Shown in pieces: positions 51,301 through 59,792 of a stretch of 64,000 nucleotides of DNA. The notes under the pieces are model-generated. The model ran no database searches and was not told the DNA's origin. It saw only the letters and a program-made list of their open reading frames with translations. The position numbers were made by a program, and so were the translations under genes. Within the stretch, counting starts at the first letter, position 1, and the number at the start of each line of letters is the position of its first letter. The stretch is from Flammeovirgaceae bacterium BBD 1991-12 (GTDB lineage Bacteria > Bacteroidota > Bacteroidia > Cytophagales > Cyclobacteriaceae): contig LYSV01000010.1 in NCBI GenBank assembly GCA_001657315.1, positions 1-64,000 of the forward strand, in the 5' to 3' direction.

Positions 51301-54228
51301 CCTGCCGGTTGTCCATCGTGGGTTTTGGTAAACTCTTGAGGCCAGGCGCTGAGCCTCTTCATATTCCCTTTTTCGAGAAGTAATGGTTTCTTCTGTCAGT
51401 GGCATGTCATGCAGGGATTGCGGCGCGGATATGTTTCCCAGCCACGATGGATAGCGCTCATATGATCGCATTTTTATGACCCCGGGGGAAAAGTCATATT
51501 GAAAATCCGGTTCATGATCGAAGGAAAGCTCATAACTGTCCAGCACCTGCAGATTGGCATTTCCGTAGTGGACAGGTCCGGTCCTGTTATCGTAAGATCG
51601 GGAGGGCGCTACCTGGAAATAGCGTTTACCCTGACGGATATAGGCAAATGTACCGTTATTGAGGGCTATCCGCCGGTAGGGAAGAATGTAACGGTGCAGA
51701 TTTTTCTTTTCATGGCGGGACAATTTAGGTGTCATTTTCGAAATGTGTACGCGACTATTGGCCATGGCGGGTATGGATAAAATGGTTTTCATCCCTTTTT
51801 GAAAGTAAACACTGTCCAGGGACACTTCACAACTGTCAGTGCGGATCTTGATCTTGTGGTATCCTTCGCGGACTTCAAAGGCGTAAGGGTCCTTGAGGGT
51901 GTTCCATGCAAAATATATCGGCCAGTGGTCCAGATATACGACTTTGGAGGTGAGTAACCGGCCGTTTTGAACGACAAAAGGCGCGAAGACCGTGGTACTG
52001 TCAGGGGTAGGGCTCACATGGCTGTAGTAGTCCTCCCCAGGATACAGAAAATGATAGTATTCCAGGCTGTCCAGCCCGAGCCTTTCTTTCCAATAGCTGT
52101 AATTTAGCCGGTTTTCGATGTCTTTCTCATGATCAGTGATGGTAAAACGATTGATAAGATGGCGAAAACGTTTTGTCCTCTTGCTGAAATTTTCTGGTTC
52201 AGGGGGGTCGTACCCAAATTTTCTGGTTAGGGTAAAGGCAGTAAGGTCAGCATCTTTTACAGGTCTCCCTTTTTCATCCCTGGCAGTGATCATAAATTCA
52301 GCCTCCATGCCCGGATAACCTTTGGTAGGGAGATCACTGGAGAGTTTGATCTGTCGTAAAAGTTCATCCACCGCATAATCATCAGAATAGATCTGATCGC
52401 CCCACACGTATTGCAGATTCACATAGTATTTGGCCTGACCCGGATTACGGATGATATGATATAGTTGGCGGCTATTTCCTTTTTTGATCAGCCTGTTGGT
52501 TCTGTAAATGAACCATGTAAAGGGAATATTGGCAGGATTCCGGACTTCAAAAACCAACGAATCGCTTGTCCTCAGTGTGGACAGCTGAACCTCAGGACGA
52601 AAATCAGAAGGTGGCAGGGCATATATGCTGTCTCCAACAATAGCCTTGTAGTCTTCAATGAACGGGTTTGCCTTAAACCTGATCGGTAAGTTTACCTGAT
52701 CGAGGGTATCCCTGCCAGCGATCAGTACCCCTGTGACAGGCTTTGATCTTCCATTCACCAGGTATTCTATCAAAAGAGAGTCACCTTCCAGCCTGCCTTT
52801 TATCTTTTTCTCCGTTAAATATTCCAGTTGCAGTGTCTTGCTGACGTATTCGTTTTCAGTATTTCTCAATTCCGCTATCAGCTTAATGCTTATGTTGGCT
52901 TCCGGCAGAAGAGAGTCAGGAAAAACAATGATAGTCTCCCCGGTAGCTTTTAGCAGGGTCTCATGGGTCCACAATGTGTCCGGTACAAACACCTCACTCT
53001 GTAATGGCAGTGTTACCATCTCCGTCAGGGCGTAAAGGTTCAGGCGTCCGTCAGGAAGGGTCAGGTCATTTTCATCCTTACCCTCAGCATGGATGTTGAA
53101 GGTAGAATCCCGGTGGATGTTTTTCCCATCCGTTCTTAATTCGAGCCGGATAGATTTAAGTTCGTAGTCTTCTACATAAAAGCTTGCCTCTTTGACAATT
53201 TTGTGTGCTTTTGCGCCTATACCTATGCCATACCGCTTATCGAGCTTTAACTGGAGAGAGTCATGTAGCAGCAGGTCATACGTATAGGCACCCTTTCGGT
53301 AAGGAGTTACAGTATCAATGAATTTGTAAGGCTGCCACCCTTCTTTCAGGTAGATATTGAGCGGCTTACTTCCTCTGGGCCGGCCTTTTTTGCTGAGATT
53401 TAGCGCTTTGAACCTGACGGTATCTTTTTTTCTGTATTTCGGCTGGTTGGTCACGGCATAACCGCGGAATTTGTCCTGATGGTCGTCATAGCAATACAGA
53501 TCATCAAACATGCATTTTATCTTCTCGAACGCGTTTACGCTGAAGTTGCGTATCCTGGAAATATTGCCATAGACGTAACCATTTTTTATGGATTTATAGC
53601 CATGCAATGGCAGTTCGACCACAAATATTACAGGGGTAATGACATACCTGAGCGGGGTACCGTACAGTACTTTTCGCCTTGTCCTCTTAAACCATGAGTT
53701 TTGTAACTCCCGTGTAAGATGAAAAAACCACCGTCTGTTATCGATGGATACTTCCAGAAAGCCGGCTGCATTCGTTTTTCTTTTCCAGTAGCCCTTTAGC
53801 TTGTTATTATAACGTATACGTTTTTGGTTAAGCCTAACCTGCGCGTAATCCACAGAGTTTCCATCCTTCCAGATCTTTAAAAACATATCTGCCTGGTTAT
53901 TACCTGTTTCAATACTAAAGTCAGTGATAGAAAAAACTTCCGCTTGTAACCTGTTTTCGGTGGCATATACCTTGAGGTAATGCCCTGCGGGAAGGTGATC
54001 ACTGAAGTTGGAGTCCAGTGGTATATTGGCAAGCCAGCGGTGTAAATGCCGCTCTTGTATTTTGCTGATCCCTTTGTCTTTGTACATTTCATAGGCCTGA
54101 TCATCGGTAAGTTCATAGATCTGCATCAGGCCGCTGTTTTTTATACTTGTTAACAGATTGGAGTTCTGGGCAGATAGAAATGAGTGGAGCAGAAATTGTA
54201 TGATAAGGAATAGTAAAGCTCGTTTCAT
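48364..54228 (-). CDS. Alpha-2-macroglobulin with embedded SusC-type plug domain
   Basis: A 1954-residue exported protein (signal peptide about 1-20). Macroglobulin beta domains fill roughly 20-1090. A carboxypeptidase-regulatory-like domain (about 1100-1180) and a SusC/RagA plug (about 1185-1300, with VVVGYG and GSRASGGVLIISTKEG) come next, then the A2M core (about 1325, LRTDGQGKARIRLKLPDD). The thioester motif CNEQ is at Cys1532-Gln1535 in YRYECNEQ. Bacterial A2Ms trap proteases in the periplasm or at the surface. No pbpC gene is adjacent. The plug lacks a TonB barrel, so it is a domain fusion, not a receptor. Confidence 0.85.
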   Translation of the reverse strand: MKRALLFLIIQFLLHSFLSAQNSNLLTSIKNSGLMQIYELTDDQAYEMYKDKGISKIQERHLHRWLANIPLDSNFSDHLPAGHYLKVYATENRLQAEVFSITDFSIETGNNQADMFLKIWKDGNSVDYAQVRLNQKRIRYNNKLKGYWKRKTNAAGFLEVSIDNRRWFFHLTRELQNSWFKRTRRKVLYGTPLRYVITPVIFVVELPLHGYKSIKNGYVYGNISRIRNFSVNAFEKIKCMFDDLYCYDDHQDKFRGYAVTNQPKYRKKDTVRFKALNLSKKGRPRGSKPLNIYLKEGWQPYKFIDTVTPYRKGAYTYDLLLHDSLQLKLDKRYGIGIGAKAHKIVKEASFYVEDYELKSIRLELRTDGKNIHRDSTFNIHAEGKDENDLTLPDGRLNLYALTEMVTLPLQSEVFVPDTLWTHETLLKATGETIIVFPDSLLPEANISIKLIAELRNTENEYVSKTLQLEYLTEKKIKGRLEGDSLLIEYLVNGRSKPVTGVLIAGRDTLDQVNLPIRFKANPFIEDYKAIVGDSIYALPPSDFRPEVQLSTLRTSDSLVFEVRNPANIPFTWFIYRTNRLIKKGNSRQLYHIIRNPGQAKYYVNLQYVWGDQIYSDDYAVDELLRQIKLSSDLPTKGYPGMEAEFMITARDEKGRPVKDADLTAFTLTRKFGYDPPEPENFSKRTKRFRHLINRFTITDHEKDIENRLNYSYWKERLGLDSLEYYHFLYPGEDYYSHVSPTPDSTTVFAPFVVQNGRLLTSKVVYLDHWPIYFAWNTLKDPYAFEVREGYHKIKIRTDSCEVSLDSVYFQKGMKTILSIPAMANSRVHISKMTPKLSRHEKKNLHRYILPYRRIALNNGTFAYIRQGKRYFQVAPSRSYDNRTGPVHYGNANLQVLDSYELSFDHEPDFQYDFSPGVIKMRSYERYPSWLGNISAPQSLHDMPLTEETITSRKREYEEAQRLASRVYQNPRWTTGRNSSLEITHHQSVKQQRIINTLLFKLDDARFVRVYPGSAQRFHDLDSGYYKLIFFQRDRSYFSADRVRVNPGGQHFHKLPPAEIHPADSFSTTIDLIIKKAVNQKRISNSQKESINRTYRTRYSYSGVGRTYSGVVSGSDGFPLPGVTVIIKGTNYGTITDLNGYYEIYGPNHAVLNFSFVGFTREEIITDLQPEYDVIMNEDVKALSEVVVVGYGVTTKKKALSASVSTITALEGRIAGVQIVNGRLSGDMAALAGASAPIRIRGNSSMGLGNDPLIIVNGQIFEGDLDESLIDKIEILSGNAATTLYGSRASGGVLIISTKEGYKDPASKKQEELLESLPQQNSIRTNFQDHALWEPQLRTDGQGKARIRLKLPDDITNWETHILAYGRGRRTGRLKVSTQSYLPISGRLALPRFLIPGDSVIVLGKVSNYTGLPQKVSSTFLWNDEVKKRNEHMVENAMADSLWIYPVHSNDTLNITYTITSENGFTDGEQRDIPVYERGITTAKGYFWSLDSDTTFTVSFPDSLGTVQLHATASLDNIFLDEINYLINYRYECNEQLASKLMAIGIFNRIKGTSGDDIRYRARAERIMKKLRDRQSSEGYWGWWSEDRFEPWVTEHILKAAWLTEDMVKNTLRFDHLIEHALWELNKPLHPDKKLRLISIVNRLDSAFDVKPYLTDIKTHWEELSTLNKFRVWRLEQVAGLTVPKDSVMAYAQFDSYGNLSFESPMKKERTAFYRSDIYLTLKGYELLYHMGDRKLTRKIINYLLKRRSNGRWRNTYESAQVIYTLKDEIGGINDEPTKLELSGSTERSIVNFPFDQTVTAGKLTVKKTGNAPVYLTAWQEMKLTDPEVYDEHFKVETSFDKGKNNTLEAGEVIEMKVKLTAHKEAEYLVLDVPIPAGCSYVDKRKDYREVHREYYREKVSIFFKSLRRGEHDLSIRLIPRFEGYFTQNPAQAHWMYFPTISGWNESRRVKVSGE

Positions 54229-54535
54229 AGGGAGTGTGTTTGCGTGCTACTCATAGGATGCTGGTCCTGAAGCAATTCCATAAATTATTCAAAAAAAATC
54301 AATTACCCGGAATAACGGTGATAATTCCTATGAAATCAGAAAAGAAAAGGTGATCAGAAGGCCGGTACAGGGAGGTCTGGGGTTTTGGGGCTGGTATTTA
54401 TCATATGGAAATCAGCATGCTAAGCTATAACTGAAATCTAAGGTATTGATTTACAGGGGCGAGTAAGAGCCTTTTGAAAGCTGGAAGTCAGAAGCCCGTC
54501 CTAACTTCCAGCTTCCACCTTTCCAACAATACAAA
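54229..54535. other. 307-base intergenic region
   Basis: It holds the upstream region of the alpha-2-macroglobulin gene (minus strand) and a word-repeat hairpin at 54478-54514 that marks the end of the doxX gene. No reading frame is supported and no clear -7 box is seen. Confidence 0.5.
54478..54514. repeat. Word-repeat stem-loop (AAGCTGGAAG word)
   Basis: AAGCTGGAAGT (54478-54488) and ACTTCCAGCTT (54504-54514) form a perfect 11-bp inverted repeat, with the related words GGAAG and TTCCA on the flanks. It lies 21 bases after the doxX stop (minus strand), in terminator position. Confidence 0.65.
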
Positions 54536-54985
54536 TTAACCTTTTTTACGCTGCAGATCCCTCCTTCGTAACTCATCCAGTGAAAACCGGCCACCACCAT
54601 AAATGAAGAATAGCGCCAACAGAGCCAATACAATAATGGCCATAGCCAGTTCCAGATGGTTCTCTACGGTGAGGAAATGACCGGCATTAAAGATCACCGC
54701 TCCGATGAGGATAGGTAGATTCAACAGGCACATCGCCCGCGTGTAGGCTCCCATAGCGATCAGGCATCCGCCTACCAGATGGGTAATGGAAATGTAATGG
54801 GCTATAGGAATGGTAAGAAAAAGCCCGTCCATGGAGGCAACATTTTCTGTGAGGGCCTGAAAATTTTGTGTGAAAATAAAACCTTTATAGAAAATAAAGA
54901 TACCGAGCGCCAACCTGATTACGTCCATCCATGATGGAGCTTTGACCGTGTCAAGCCACAGGTCTATTCGTTGTACGGCATTCAT
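54536..54985 (-). CDS. DoxX-family membrane protein
   Basis: A 149-residue inner-membrane protein with four hydrophobic helices (about 24-40, 60-85, 85-105, 110-130). The first helix region IRLALGIFIFYKGFIFTQN resembles DoxX. Such proteins are small, and some act as a subunit of thiosulfate:quinone oxidoreductase or in other redox membrane complexes. No such partner is adjacent here, so the role is open. A word-repeat hairpin follows the stop. Confidence 0.8.
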   Translation of the reverse strand: MNAVQRIDLWLDTVKAPSWMDVIRLALGIFIFYKGFIFTQNFQALTENVASMDGLFLTIPIAHYISITHLVGGCLIAMGAYTRAMCLLNLPILIGAVIFNAGHFLTVENHLELAMAIIVLALLALFFIYGGGRFSLDELRRRDLQRKKG

Positions 54986-55166
54986 GGTGTGTATGGGTTA
55001 GTTGATACCCAATAATATAATGAAAATAGCCGTAAAACTCAAGTTAGAGTTCTCAGACAAATGCGCCGTTTTTCACGTAAAGGATGGAAGAAGCGCAAAG
55101 CCCTGATATTCTTCCTGTGTAGGTTTTGTGGCCTTAGCACACCTTTTTGCAGGTCTGTTCGAAACC

Positions 55167-56012
55167 TTAATTTGAGATCCTCGGAAACTTCTTAAAATCC
55201 GCTTTTCTCTTTTCCAGAAAGGCATCCCGGCCTTCTTTGGCCTCATCCGTCATGTAGGCCAGCCGGGTGGCTTCACCAGCGAATACCTGCTGACCCACCA
55301 TACCGTCATCCGTGAGGTTAAAGGCGAATTTTAGCATGCGAATGGAAATGGGGGACTTTTCCAGTATCTCCTGTGCCCATTGGTAGGCGGTGTCTTCCAG
55401 TTCCTCATGCGGTACTACGGCATTGACCATACCCATCTCATAGGCTTCCTGAGCTGAGTAGTTCCTTCCCAGGAAGAAGATCTCCCTTGCCCGCTTCTGA
55501 CCAACCATTTTAGCCAGGTAGGCAGATCCGTACCCACCATCAAAGCTTGTTACATCAGCGTCGGTCTGTTTAAAAATGGCATGCTCTTTACTGGCCAGTG
55601 TAAGGTCGCACACGACATGCAGGCTATGACCGCCGCCTACCGCCCAGCCGGGGACTACGGCAATGACCGCTTTGGGCATGAACCGGATCAGCCGTTGTAC
55701 TTCAAGGATGTTCAGCCTTGCCACACCATCGTCATCCACATATCCCTGTTTGCCACGCGCCCGCTGGTCTCCTCCACTGCAAAATGAATATACACCGTCT
55801 TTCGGCGAAGGGCCCTCCGCAGATAGCAGTACCACGCCAATTTCGGGGTCTTCCCGGGCATCGAGGAAAGCGTCATAAAGCTCCCCCACGGTTTTTGGAC
55901 GAAAAGCGTTTCGTACTTCAGGCCGGTTGAACGCAATGCGCGCTACACCATCAGATTTTTTGTAAGTGATATCTGTGTATTCTTTAGCTTTTTTCCACTG
56001 AGGTGCTGTCAT
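55167..56012 (-). CDS. menB: 1,4-dihydroxy-2-naphthoyl-CoA synthase
   Basis: A 281-residue crotonase-fold enzyme closing the naphthoate ring in menaquinone synthesis. Features: YTDITYKKSDGVARIAFNRP at the start, VVPGWAVGGGHSLHVVCDLT (oxyanion hole) and the MenB-specific TDADVTSFDGGYGSAYLAK. The C-terminal EGRDAFLEKRKADFKKFP is typical. The start is placed at ATG 56012 (MTAPQW), which fits the usual length; an ATG at 56051 would add 13 residues. menA lies 20 kb away in the window. Confidence 0.95.
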   Translation of the reverse strand: MTAPQWKKAKEYTDITYKKSDGVARIAFNRPEVRNAFRPKTVGELYDAFLDAREDPEIGVVLLSAEGPSPKDGVYSFCSGGDQRARGKQGYVDDDGVARLNILEVQRLIRFMPKAVIAVVPGWAVGGGHSLHVVCDLTLASKEHAIFKQTDADVTSFDGGYGSAYLAKMVGQKRAREIFFLGRNYSAQEAYEMGMVNAVVPHEELEDTAYQWAQEILEKSPISIRMLKFAFNLTDDGMVGQQVFAGEATRLAYMTDEAKEGRDAFLEKRKADFKKFPRISN

Positions 56013-56080
56013 CGTAAGGTATTTGTTAATTTGTAAGATCCAAGACTCCAAAAATACAAATACTCCTTATTTTCGTTCCT

Positions 56081-56248
56081 ATGAAGAAAAAAGAATGCCC
56101 GTCATGTGCTATGGAAATTGACGCTAAAAGTAAGGAGTGTCCGATTTGCGGCTATGAATTCCCTCAAACCTCTGTGGGGATGAAAACCATGGTCATCCTG
56201 CTGGTTCTTCTTCTACTCTTTCTCATATTTTTTTGGGGCTGTCAATAG
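56081..56248 (+). CDS. Small zinc-ribbon membrane protein
   Basis: A 55-residue microprotein, ATG 56081 to TAG 56246-56248. It begins MKKKECPSC and carries a second CPIC pair (spacing CPSC-x11-CPIC), a rubredoxin-like zinc ribbon. It then has one hydrophobic helix (about residues 36-53) and ends GCQ. The divergent menB start is 68 bases away. Small zinc-ribbon proteins with one membrane anchor are common in Bacteroidota but uncharacterised. The frame is well supported by two paired CxxC motifs. Confidence 0.7.
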   Translation: MKKKECPSCAMEIDAKSKECPICGYEFPQTSVGMKTMVILLVLLLLFLIFFWGCQ

Positions 56249-56427
56249 GAAGTAGCAGTCAACCACAAACCATTAAGGTCAATAAGGTTCAGGTTAATTT
56301 TACACAGCTTTCAATCAAACAAGATGTAGAAATGCCCTTATCAGGCTCGTATTTTTACTGATATTCGTGAAAAAAGCACCAAACTATATAAAACTGATTC
56401 TTTTATTAACCTAAACAAAACAAAAAC

Positions 56428-56892
56428 ATGAAGAAAGTTTTACTAACCATAATGCTACTGGCCATACTGGGAGTTTCCTATGGTCAGGAGCCCTCATTCC
56501 GTTTTGCTGATAAATCCGGTGAAATGGAAGTAGATGTGCCGGAATATGCTTCTCAACATTACCTTGGTCAGGAATTTACCCAAAAATTCTATGCACTGAA
56601 GGAAAAATATGTTTACAAACCCCAGGCCTCCTTCAATTCTCCGAACCCGGCCTCCATCACCGAGAAACCTTCCATCTACAATTCATTAAAGAAGCTGGAC
56701 AGGTATTATAAAAAGCAACTTAAAAAAGGAAGCCTGAAAGAAGAGGAGGTAAAGGCGGCACTTTCAAAAGCTCTGGCCGTGGGCTATTCGGTTCGGTATG
56801 CTGATACAGAGGATCTTGAGAAGATACTTTGGAAAACCAAGGATGTCGCGGAGATAGAGAAGATATTTACCAAAAGAATTGCGTTAAATTAA
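56428..56892 (+). CDS. Exported hypothetical protein
   Basis: A 154-residue protein with a clear signal peptide (MKKVLLTIMLLAILGVSYGQ). The mature part begins with ADKSGEMEVDVPEYAS and continues in a charged, mostly helical pattern (KKLDRYYKKQLKKGSLKEEEVKAAL). I recognise no family. Downstream the region to 56961 is without a gene. Probably a small periplasmic protein. Confidence 0.65.
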   Translation: MKKVLLTIMLLAILGVSYGQEPSFRFADKSGEMEVDVPEYASQHYLGQEFTQKFYALKEKYVYKPQASFNSPNPASITEKPSIYNSLKKLDRYYKKQLKKGSLKEEEVKAALSKALAVGYSVRYADTEDLEKILWKTKDVAEIEKIFTKRIALN

Positions 56893-56961
56893 GATGGAGA
56901 ACAGGCTGTCGTTTGGCAGCCTTTCGCTATTGTGCTATCCTTTGAGCAAGGCAGGCTCTCT

Positions 56962-57378
56962 TTAGCTATACCTTTTTGAAATATAATCCACTGACTGGCG
57001 GATCAACTCCTTCAACACCTTTTCATCAATATCTTCCAGTTTTCTGACATAAAGACAGGCCTTGCCGGTTTTATATTTTCCGAGTCCCGCCATAAGCTCG
57101 TCATACTTTGAAAACCCTGACATAATGTAGAGTGTCAGGGTTTGTTTTCTAGGGCTGAATCCTGTCAGAAACCAGTCGCCTTCCTGACCGCTCTTGTATT
57201 TGTAGTGGTACTGGCCAAAACCTACAATACTGGTACCCCACATTTTTGGTTCTTTGCCAGTGATCCCTTTCATCAGATCCAGAATTTTATAGGAGTCTGT
57301 TCTCTTTTTTTCATCCTCCACACCATCAAGAAATTGAGTAACGCTGCCCTCGTTGAGTTTGGTCTTTAATTCTGCCAT
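56962..57378 (-). CDS. DUF1801 family protein
   Basis: A 138-residue cytoplasmic protein of the YdhG/DUF1801 family (KTKLNEGSVTQFLDGVEDEKKR at the start; PKMWGTSIVGFGQYHYKY and SGFSKYDELMAGLGKYKTGK in the middle). Family members have a small alpha-beta fold and no established biochemical role. It stands alone; a repeat stem-loop separates it from the DMT transporter gene on the same strand. Confidence 0.8.
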   Translation of the reverse strand: MAELKTKLNEGSVTQFLDGVEDEKKRTDSYKILDLMKGITGKEPKMWGTSIVGFGQYHYKYKSGQEGDWFLTGFSPRKQTLTLYIMSGFSKYDELMAGLGKYKTGKACLYVRKLEDIDEKVLKELIRQSVDYISKRYS

Positions 57379-57512
57379 GTTGCTTTCAATTGTAAAATGT
57401 AGCCTACCGGAATTTAAGAAAATTCAGGCAAACCTAATTGCTGTCGTAGGGCAACGGATATTTTTCCTCTTAAGATCCGGATTTCCGGTGGTTACCGGAG
57501 CTGGTAGCTACC

Positions 57513-57621
57513 GGCATAGGGCATAGAGCATAGCGCTTGGCGTATGTCCTGTTTAGGATTAGAACTTAAAGCTGAATATCTACACTCCCTACGCTATGCC
57601 CCATGCGCCAGGCCCTATGCC
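57513..57621. repeat. Word-repeat stem-loop (GGCATAG word)
   Basis: The left arm repeats GGCATAG, GGCATAG, AGCATAG. The right arm carries CGCTATGCC and CCCTATGCC. Pairings GGCATAGGG (57513-57521) with CCCTATGCC (57613-57621) and GCATAGCG (57528-57535) with CGCTATGC (57592-57599) nest inside each other. It ends 2 bases from the DMT stop codon (minus strand). Confidence 0.7.
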
Positions 57622-57623
57622 CT

Positions 57624-58484
57624 TCACCTGTAGGATCTCACACTTTCAATGACTACCGTACTGATGATCAGTACTCCGCCAATGATGGTGTTAAGCCCCG
57701 GAATTTCACCCAGGAATATCATACCGAGTACTATTCCATAGATCGGTTGGCTACTGCTGATAATACTGGCTGTACTTACAGAAAAATGCTTAAAACTCAT
57801 GACAAACAAGGTATGACCAATGGCCGTAGTGACCAGCGCAAGTGTAAGAGTGGGAAGCCACTGCGAAGCAATACCCGATGTATCCAGAACGAGTAATACC
57901 GGCCATGAGAAGATCGTCACCACTACCAATTGATAGAACATCAGCATAGAACCGGGGTAACGCTGTACCTTGTGCTTCAGAAATACATTCCGCAAAGAGT
58001 ACAGGATAGAAGAAAAGAGGCCAAGTGCTATCCCCCTGGTGTAATTGTCCTGCAGGTCAAAGCCTGGGGCCAGAAAGTATATTCCCAGCATAGCCAGACC
58101 ACCCAATATGATATGCGAAACCCTGAACCTGGTTTTGAGAATGAGCGGCTCCAGAATAGCCGTAAATGCCGGATAGGTGAATAGTGAAAGCATGCCAATG
58201 GCTACTGAGGAATAGTGCAATGCGAAAAAATAGCTGATCCAGTGTCCTCCCAGCAGTACTCCGCCAAGGATCAGCGCAGGAATATCACGCTTATTATGCA
58301 CACGCAGGCTTACCTTCCACCACCAGCAGAACAAACCAAGAAAAACAGCAGCTATAAGACACCTCCACCAGATAGTCACCGGCGGAGGCATGGTAATGTA
58401 CCTTCCCAGAACTCCGGAGGTGCTCATAAGCACCATGGCGAGATTAAGTTCAATTACACGTGATATATCCGCAGATTTTTTCAA
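57624..58484 (-). CDS. EamA/DMT-family transporter
   Basis: A 286-residue, ten-helix membrane protein with the two EamA halves (about 10-135 and 150-280; conserved segments LLSLFTYPAFTAILEPLI and SSQPIYGIVLGMIFLGE). Probably a metabolite or drug exporter of the RhaT-like class; substrate unknown. A word-repeat stem-loop directly follows its stop and may end its transcript. The upstream region is shared with the divergent thioredoxin-like gene. Confidence 0.88.
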   Translation of the reverse strand: MKKSADISRVIELNLAMVLMSTSGVLGRYITMPPPVTIWWRCLIAAVFLGLFCWWWKVSLRVHNKRDIPALILGGVLLGGHWISYFFALHYSSVAIGMLSLFTYPAFTAILEPLILKTRFRVSHIILGGLAMLGIYFLAPGFDLQDNYTRGIALGLFSSILYSLRNVFLKHKVQRYPGSMLMFYQLVVVTIFSWPVLLVLDTSGIASQWLPTLTLALVTTAIGHTLFVMSFKHFSVSTASIISSSQPIYGIVLGMIFLGEIPGLNTIIGGVLIISTVVIESVRSYR

Positions 58485-58869
58485 GGGCTTAAATGCTGAG
58501 GTGCGAAAATAGTAAAGATTGTAAAACCAACATGATCGGCACCCGGAAAAGCACTTATCCCAACTTTATCAAATTTAAGAACAGGGGTCAGGCACCAAAG
58601 ATCAGGAGTCAGTCCGCCGCATCCTGTGAGCCTACAGGATTCCCCGCCGGGTCCCGTGGACCCATGGGGGTTCTGTGAATGCGAACGCGAATGTGAGGAA
58701 AAGGAAATTATAAATATTGCAATTGCTCGTTTTTATATTCTGACCTCTGATTTTGTGTGCCTTAAAAAGACTGACCAGATAGTTTAACAGCCTGTTAACA
58801 TTTATTGGCAATCTGTTAACATGCCTTCATTCACCTGCCAGTTAAATTCGGGGTAAAAACTCAACGATC
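58485..58869. other. 385-base divergent intergenic region with several repeats
   Basis: No gene is supported. It contains a word-like stretch (58578-58612, GGGTCAGGCACC then GATCAGGAGTCAGTC), hairpin ATCCTGT / ACAGGAT (58621-58640), hairpin GGGTCC / GGACCC (58649-58663) and the TTAACAG palindrome before the thioredoxin-like gene. The divergent promoters of the DMT transporter and that gene must lie here. Confidence 0.5.
58784..58822 (+). promoter_or_regulatory. Operator candidate, TTAACAG palindrome plus half-site copy
   Basis: TTAACAG-C-CTGTTAA (58784-58798) is a perfect 7-1-7 palindrome. Its right half, CTGTTAACAT (58792-58801), is repeated at 58813-58822, 21 bases or two helical turns further on. 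The pair lies 47 bases before the thioredoxin-like gene start. Confidence 0.5.
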
Positions 58870-59757
58870 ATGAAAAAACAAGTATTAGTTGTCATATTGC
58901 TGGTGGCCGGGGTAGCCCAATCCCAGCCTCAGGGGTTAAGGCTTACCGACAAAACCGGCAGGGTTAAGCTACTGGGACAGTCCTCAATGCAGCAGCTAAA
59001 AGAGGACCCTTTTGGGGAATGGTTCGACAAGAACTATAACGAATATGAGGTAAATAAAAACCATATCGCAGGGCTGCTTGATCTGTACGGCGCATTTGAT
59101 TCTGTAACATTGTTCATGGGTACATGGTGCGGTGACAGCAAAAGAGAGGTGCCCCGGTTTTACAAAATCCTGGATCAATTGAAATTTGATAAGCAGAAAG
59201 TAAAGCTGATCGCTGTAGACCGGACCTTCCAGAACTACAAACAAAGTCCCGGAAGGGAAGAGGCCGGACTGAACATTCACAGGGTTCCTACCTTTATTTT
59301 TCACAAAGATTCACTGGAAACAGGACGTATTGTGGAAAAGCCGCGTACTACGCTGGAGGAGGATATGCAGGCGATTATTGCCGGGAAGGGGTACCTGCCA
59401 AATTATGAGGTAGTACAGGCACTGGATCATCTTTTCACTCACCATGTACTGGAAGATATACAAGCAGCAAAGGACTCTCTTGCGGTTGTTTACAAAAACA
59501 AAGTGGCCAATAAGTACGAGCTCAATACCTACGGACTCCTATTGTTTTCTTCCTTTCATATTGCAGAAGCACATTTAGTCTACCGGATCAACCGTTTGAT
59601 GTTTCCTGATGAACCGGTGACACATGCCAGTCTGGCGAGGCTTGAAGCTGTGCTGGGCCATAAAGAATCGGCACTGGAAGGGTACGAAAAAGCGTTGGCA
59701 CTGGCACCGGATGATAAAAACATCAAGAGCTCCATTGCCAGCCTGAAAGGTCGGTAA
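58870..59757 (+). CDS. Exported thioredoxin-fold protein with TPR tail, monothiol
   Basis: A 295-residue protein with a signal peptide (about 1-19). A thioredoxin-like domain (about 60-175) carries the active-site segment TWCGDSKREVPRF, where the second Cys of CxxC is replaced by Ser, so it is not a classical dithiol oxidoreductase. The cis-Pro loop RVPTFIF is kept. The C-terminal 100 residues look like a TPR (ALEGYEKALALAPDDKN). It may reduce or bind a partner thiol through one Cys. Confidence 0.78.
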   Translation: MKKQVLVVILLVAGVAQSQPQGLRLTDKTGRVKLLGQSSMQQLKEDPFGEWFDKNYNEYEVNKNHIAGLLDLYGAFDSVTLFMGTWCGDSKREVPRFYKILDQLKFDKQKVKLIAVDRTFQNYKQSPGREEAGLNIHRVPTFIFHKDSLETGRIVEKPRTTLEEDMQAIIAGKGYLPNYEVVQALDHLFTHHVLEDIQAAKDSLAVVYKNKVANKYELNTYGLLLFSSFHIAEAHLVYRINRLMFPDEPVTHASLARLEAVLGHKESALEGYEKALALAPDDKNIKSSIASLKGR

Positions 59758-59792
59758 GTCATGGATGGTTATGGGTATCTAATATTAGCGCT

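Noticed and set aside
54451..54633. Open frames on both strands through the word-repeat region near doxX
   Set aside because: Translations show only repeat-derived residues such as GGSWKLG and no conserved protein sequence; the frame is a by-product of the repeat.
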